Origin: Bacteroidales bacterium UBA5433
GTDB lineage: Bacteria > Bacteroidota > Bacteroidia > Bacteroidales > UBA932
DNA length: 64,000 bases
Direction of reading: 5' to 3'
Assembly: GCA_002427525.1 (NCBI GenBank)
Contig: DIRP01000012.1
Span: 128,428 to 192,427 of the forward strand
Positions 61,068 through 64,000 of the stretch are shown piece after piece; positions within the stretch are counted from its first letter, which is position 1, and each line of letters starts with the position of its first letter. The notes beneath the pieces are model-generated. The model saw only the letters and a program-made list of their open reading frames with translations, had not been told where the DNA came from and made no database searches. The translations under genes were made by a program, and so were the position numbers.

Positions 61068-62321
61068 ATGAAATATGCAATGAATTTTTTTCCGTTGCGC
61101 GAAGTCAAGCGTTTTGACCTGGCAAAAACACCCAGGCCTGTAAGCTGGTATTTAAGGCCCGTTATATGGCTTCTTGTTTTCCCACTCGTGTGGTACAATC
61201 GTACTAAAATACTAAAAAAAGGCATGGAGAAAACCCGGTCTCCGTATTTATTGTTGTGTAATCACAATGCTTTTTACGATTTTTTTGTAGCGACTGCAGC
61301 TACGTTTCCGCACCAGGCCTTTTATGTGGTGGCTATAGATGGTTTCATAGGTCTGGAGTGGCTTATGCGCCGGGTTGGCTGTGTTGGAAAACGTAAGTTT
61401 ACAAACGATGTGAGACTCATACGTCATCTGAAGACAGTGGCAGACCGTGGAAAAATTGTAGCCGTTTATCCCGAGGCGCGGTATTCCCTTTGCGGTACAA
61501 AGGCCGTTCTTCCACCGTCTTTGGGAAAACTGGTAAAGCACCTGAACGTGCCGGTGGTAACCCTTATAACTTACGGGCATCATATAAATTCACCGTTCTG
61601 GAATACGCGATCCAGGGGGGTACGTACCCGGGCGGTTATGACAGAAATCCTTACACAGCAACAGTCAGAAGAAATGACGGCTGAACAGATCAATACCATC
61701 ATTAACGATTCTTTTGAATACGATGATTTTGCCTGGCAACGTGAAAATAAAATACGTGTACGTTACAGGAACAGGGCCCGGGGATTGCACAAAGTATTGT
61801 ACCAATGTCCGTCATGCAGGACAGAGTACAGGATGGATTCGGGAGGGACGCAGATCTGGTGCAACCATTGTGGAAAACGATGGACTATGTCTGAGTACGG
61901 AGCATTGCAGGCTGCTGAGGGGGAAACGCATTTTTCCCATATCCCCGACTGGTATGAATGGGAGAGGTTGCAGGTGAGGGCAGAGGTAGAAGCCGGAGCG
62001 TACAGCCTTACCAAGAAGGCAGACCTGCGCTTGTTGCCCAATTCCAGAGGGTTTGTTGATTACGGAGACACTACTTTTATACACGATATGGACGGATTTC
62101 GATTGGAAGGAGTCCATAACGGAGAACCGTATAACTTATTTATGCCGGCACAATCGCTCTATTCGTGCCACATAGAGTATGAGTACGGCAAGTACAAAAG
62201 AGACTGTGTAGACCTCAATACATTAAACGACTCTTTCTGGGTTTTTCCCCGGGGTGATGATTTTTCGGTAACGAAAATCTCTTTGGCTACGGAAGAATTA
62301 TTTAACTACAAAAATCCGTAA
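61068..62321 (+). CDS. PlsC-like acyltransferase with a C-terminal zinc ribbon
   Basis: 417 residues. One membrane segment (VIWLLVFPLVWY) precedes the acyltransferase domain with CNHNAFYDFF (HX4D) and YPEARYSLCG (the EGTRS-like block). It probably acylates a lysophospholipid. After residue 235 a segment with CPSC and CNHC (about 250-270) looks like a zinc ribbon, followed by a unique beta-rich tail to the end. The tail has no assigned function. The gene stands alone, divergent from susC. It overlaps the convergent DPP III gene by 16 bp. Confidence 0.82.
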   Translation: MKYAMNFFPLREVKRFDLAKTPRPVSWYLRPVIWLLVFPLVWYNRTKILKKGMEKTRSPYLLLCNHNAFYDFFVATAATFPHQAFYVVAIDGFIGLEWLMRRVGCVGKRKFTNDVRLIRHLKTVADRGKIVAVYPEARYSLCGTKAVLPPSLGKLVKHLNVPVVTLITYGHHINSPFWNTRSRGVRTRAVMTEILTQQQSEEMTAEQINTIINDSFEYDDFAWQRENKIRVRYRNRARGLHKVLYQCPSCRTEYRMDSGGTQIWCNHCGKRWTMSEYGALQAAEGETHFSHIPDWYEWERLQVRAEVEAGAYSLTKKADLRLLPNSRGFVDYGDTTFIHDMDGFRLEGVHNGEPYNLFMPAQSLYSCHIEYEYGKYKRDCVDLNTLNDSFWVFPRGDDFSVTKISLATEELFNYKNP

Positions 62322-64000
62322 GCTTTTCCATACGCGAGTTGCTGTTGCAGAAAATCTGCCGCATATTCCAGTTGTACGTCTTTCAGTTTGCCTTTGTGGT
62401 TGTATACCGGAACCATGTTGGGGTTCAGAAAACCGCCGTAGGGTTTCAAATCCAGTGCGGCATACCGCTCCAGTACTTCCCGGTGCAGTTCCCGGTTTAC
62501 TTTTATGGCGTATTCTTCTACCAGCGTTTTACCGGCCTTGTAATCTCCTTCTGATTTAATGCGTTGAATTTCAGACAAAAGGGTAGCAAACAATTGTCGG
62601 AGTTCGTCATAATTGCGGATGGCAAAATATGTTTTCCCGTTTTCCGTGATTTGCTCAATGGCGTTGCCGTTGCGGAAGGCCCACGAAGCAATCAGTTGCC
62701 TGCACTGCATGTGCGCCTGCGTGATATCTTTCCCGGGTTCAATGCGGACAAGCTGGGTAAACAGGCCGTTACGTATGTAATTGATATACTCGGCGCGGTA
62801 GGCCTCTTTGTTGGGAAGGACACCCAGTTCTACCAGTTTGGGATCTGCTAGATAATACAGAGCAAACAAGTCTGCACGTGCTTCTTCCAGTGTGGAACTG
62901 TATTCACCCAAGGCGTTGGGAGAAACTCCCGGCAGCAGCTGACCTGATCCGTGTCCCAGGCATTCGTGCAAGTCTGTGTGCAAGTCACCGGTCAGTGTCC
63001 CGTATTCTTTAAGGAAAGCAACTTCTTCCTCGTCAATGGAAAATTCAACAACCATGCTTTTGGGCGATTCTTCTGCTGCCTTTTCGTAGGCATTCGTAAT
63101 GTTGGCTATGGTAACAGATTTGGATCCATATTCTTTTCTAATCCAGTCTGCATTGGGCAGGTTGATACCAATGGGGGTGGAGGGGTAAGCATCGCCTCCC
63201 AGTACGACCACGTTGATGACTTTGGCCGATACGCCGGTCGCTTCTTTCTTTTTAAACCGGGGATCAACCGGTGAATGGTCTTCAAACCATTGGGCGTGGT
63301 TGCTGATGGTAGTCGTCCTGCGGGATGCTTCTTCATCCCTGAAGTTGGCATTGGCTTCCCAGGACCCTTTTCTGCCCAGGGGGTCTGCATAGACTTCGAT
63401 AAATCCGTTGATAAAGTCTGTAAAGGTGTTGGTGTCCTGAACCCAGGCTATGTTATACGCATCCCACAGGGCCAGATCTCCTGTTGTGTAATAATCAATA
63501 AGTGTTTGTATGTAAGATGCTTGCTGTGGACTTTCTGCTACTTCGGATGCTTTTTCCAGCCAATAACATATTTGTTCAATGGCCGGGCCGTACTTCCCGT
63601 CAATTTTGTACGTTTCTTCCGTTATGTTTCCTTCCTTTTTAACAAGCCGGCTGTTCAGGCCGTATTCTACAGGTCTGGGGTCACCGGGGTCTTCCATAGA
63701 AGCGTAAAAAGTTTCTGCTTCTGCCCGTGAAACACCGCTGTAAAAATTGGTGGAGGAAGCAAGCAATAAATCTCCTTCCTGGCCTGAGCTGCGACGTATT
63801 TTGTACAGCTGCGGATTGCACATGATATCTGCGATCCTGCCTATGTCTGCCGGGTCGTAATCTGAAAGCTCCAGCAGGCTTTTCATATACTCGGCCGTAC
63901 AACCGGGAAGGATTTTTTCTTCTGCATAATGGTGGTGGATACCGTTGCTAAAAAAAACACGTTTTGCATAGATCAGAAAGAGCTCAAATTCGGGGGTGTT
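62306..64000 (-). CDS. Dipeptidyl peptidase III (M49), 5' end outside the window
   Basis: At least 564 residues are present; the frame is open to the window edge (codons 63887-64000 read ...FFSNGIHHHYAEEKI, family-like sequence), so an ATG at 63886 is internal. The zinc motif is HECLGHGSGQ (HExxGH, near codon 346 from the edge), with the third ligand in EEARADLFALYYLAD. It cuts dipeptides from the N-terminus of short peptides, in line with the proteolytic and peptide-uptake functions in this part of the window. The signal region is not visible, so its location (cytoplasm or periplasm) cannot be judged. Confidence 0.9.
   Translation of the reverse strand, partial: NTPEFELFLIYAKRVFFSNGIHHHYAEEKILPGCTAEYMKSLLELSDYDPADIGRIADIMCNPQLYKIRRSSGQEGDLLLASSTNFYSGVSRAEAETFYASMEDPGDPRPVEYGLNSRLVKKEGNITEETYKIDGKYGPAIEQICYWLEKASEVAESPQQASYIQTLIDYYTTGDLALWDAYNIAWVQDTNTFTDFINGFIEVYADPLGRKGSWEANANFRDEEASRRTTTISNHAQWFEDHSPVDPRFKKKEATGVSAKVINVVVLGGDAYPSTPIGINLPNADWIRKEYGSKSVTIANITNAYEKAAEESPKSMVVEFSIDEEEVAFLKEYGTLTGDLHTDLHECLGHGSGQLLPGVSPNALGEYSSTLEEARADLFALYYLADPKLVELGVLPNKEAYRAEYINYIRNGLFTQLVRIEPGKDITQAHMQCRQLIASWAFRNGNAIEQITENGKTYFAIRNYDELRQLFATLLSEIQRIKSEGDYKAGKTLVEEYAIKVNRELHREVLERYAALDLKPYGGFLNPNMVPVYNHKGKLKDVQLEYAADFLQQQLAYGKAYGFL

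Noticed and set aside
63886..63886. ATG at 63886 as the start of the dipeptidyl peptidase
   Set aside because: The frame stays open upstream to the window edge with family-like sequence, so the gene is cut by the window.
1..64000. Mobile elements, prophage, restriction or defence islands
   Set aside because: No transposase, integrase, phage structural gene or methylase is readable, and gene content is mostly housekeeping.

Overview
The window looks like a core chromosomal segment of a Bacteroidota bacterium, most likely order Bacteroidales. The evidence is a SusC/SusD pair, a subtilase with a type IX secretion (T9SS) C-terminal sorting domain beside a PorV-like barrel, a dipeptidyl peptidase III, a LytS/LytTR two-component pair, a tmRNA whose tag ends in ALAA, and Bacteroidota-type -7 promoter boxes (TAnnTTTG) in front of most first genes. 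I see no rRNA, insertion sequence, prophage or CRISPR array. The genus cannot be fixed from the sequence alone.

Layout. 1-3.7 kb: the 3' end of tRNA-Val(UAC), then on the minus strand a small DUF4402-like secreted protein followed by a large fimbrial-usher-like outer-membrane protein fused to a SPOR domain. 3.7-8.2 kb: a family 2 glycosyltransferase, a YugP-like membrane metallopeptidase and an M16 peptidase lipoprotein. 8.3-11.2 kb: a candidate small RNA, a LytS-type kinase, a LytTR regulator and menA. 11.2-17.2 kb (minus): ssrA (tmRNA), a lipoprotein, an AddB-like PD-(D/E)XK nuclease and the c-di-AMP phosphodiesterase pgpH, tightly packed. 17.2-29.1 kb: lysE-type exporter, lnt, a UbiD-family decarboxylase, a tandem-thioredoxin protein, coaD, ung, lon, a small Omp85 protein and mutY (with an altered catalytic residue). 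29.2-36.4 kb: HU, a 29-residue bS22/AURKAIP1-like ribosomal protein, rng, glnS, yicC, a lipoprotein and recG. 36.5-42.8 kb: pdxA, rnhA, a GH2 lipoprotein, pgi and gpsA. 42.9-51.8 kb: a plus-strand run of pncB, pncA, ROK kinase, MFS transporter, SIS protein, an outer-membrane protein, dsbD and an alanine/glycine:cation symporter. 51.8-61 kb (minus): SusC, SusD and a surface lipoprotein, a terminator, then the T9SS subtilase and the PorV-like protein, which together suggest proteolysis coupled to peptide uptake (RagAB-like). 61-64 kb: a PlsC-like acyltransferase with a zinc ribbon and a dipeptidyl peptidase III that runs off the window.

Three themes stand out. First, the usher-like/DUF4402 pair has no recognisable chaperone and carries a SPOR domain; it is the best candidate for a poorly described surface-assembly system. 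Second, seven of eight convergent gene pairs overlap tail to tail, by 4 to 57 bp, so there is almost no room for ordinary terminators between them. Third, TAnnTTTG boxes lie only 4-7 nt upstream of several start codons, which suggests leaderless mRNAs; these boxes also settle several otherwise ambiguous start codons.
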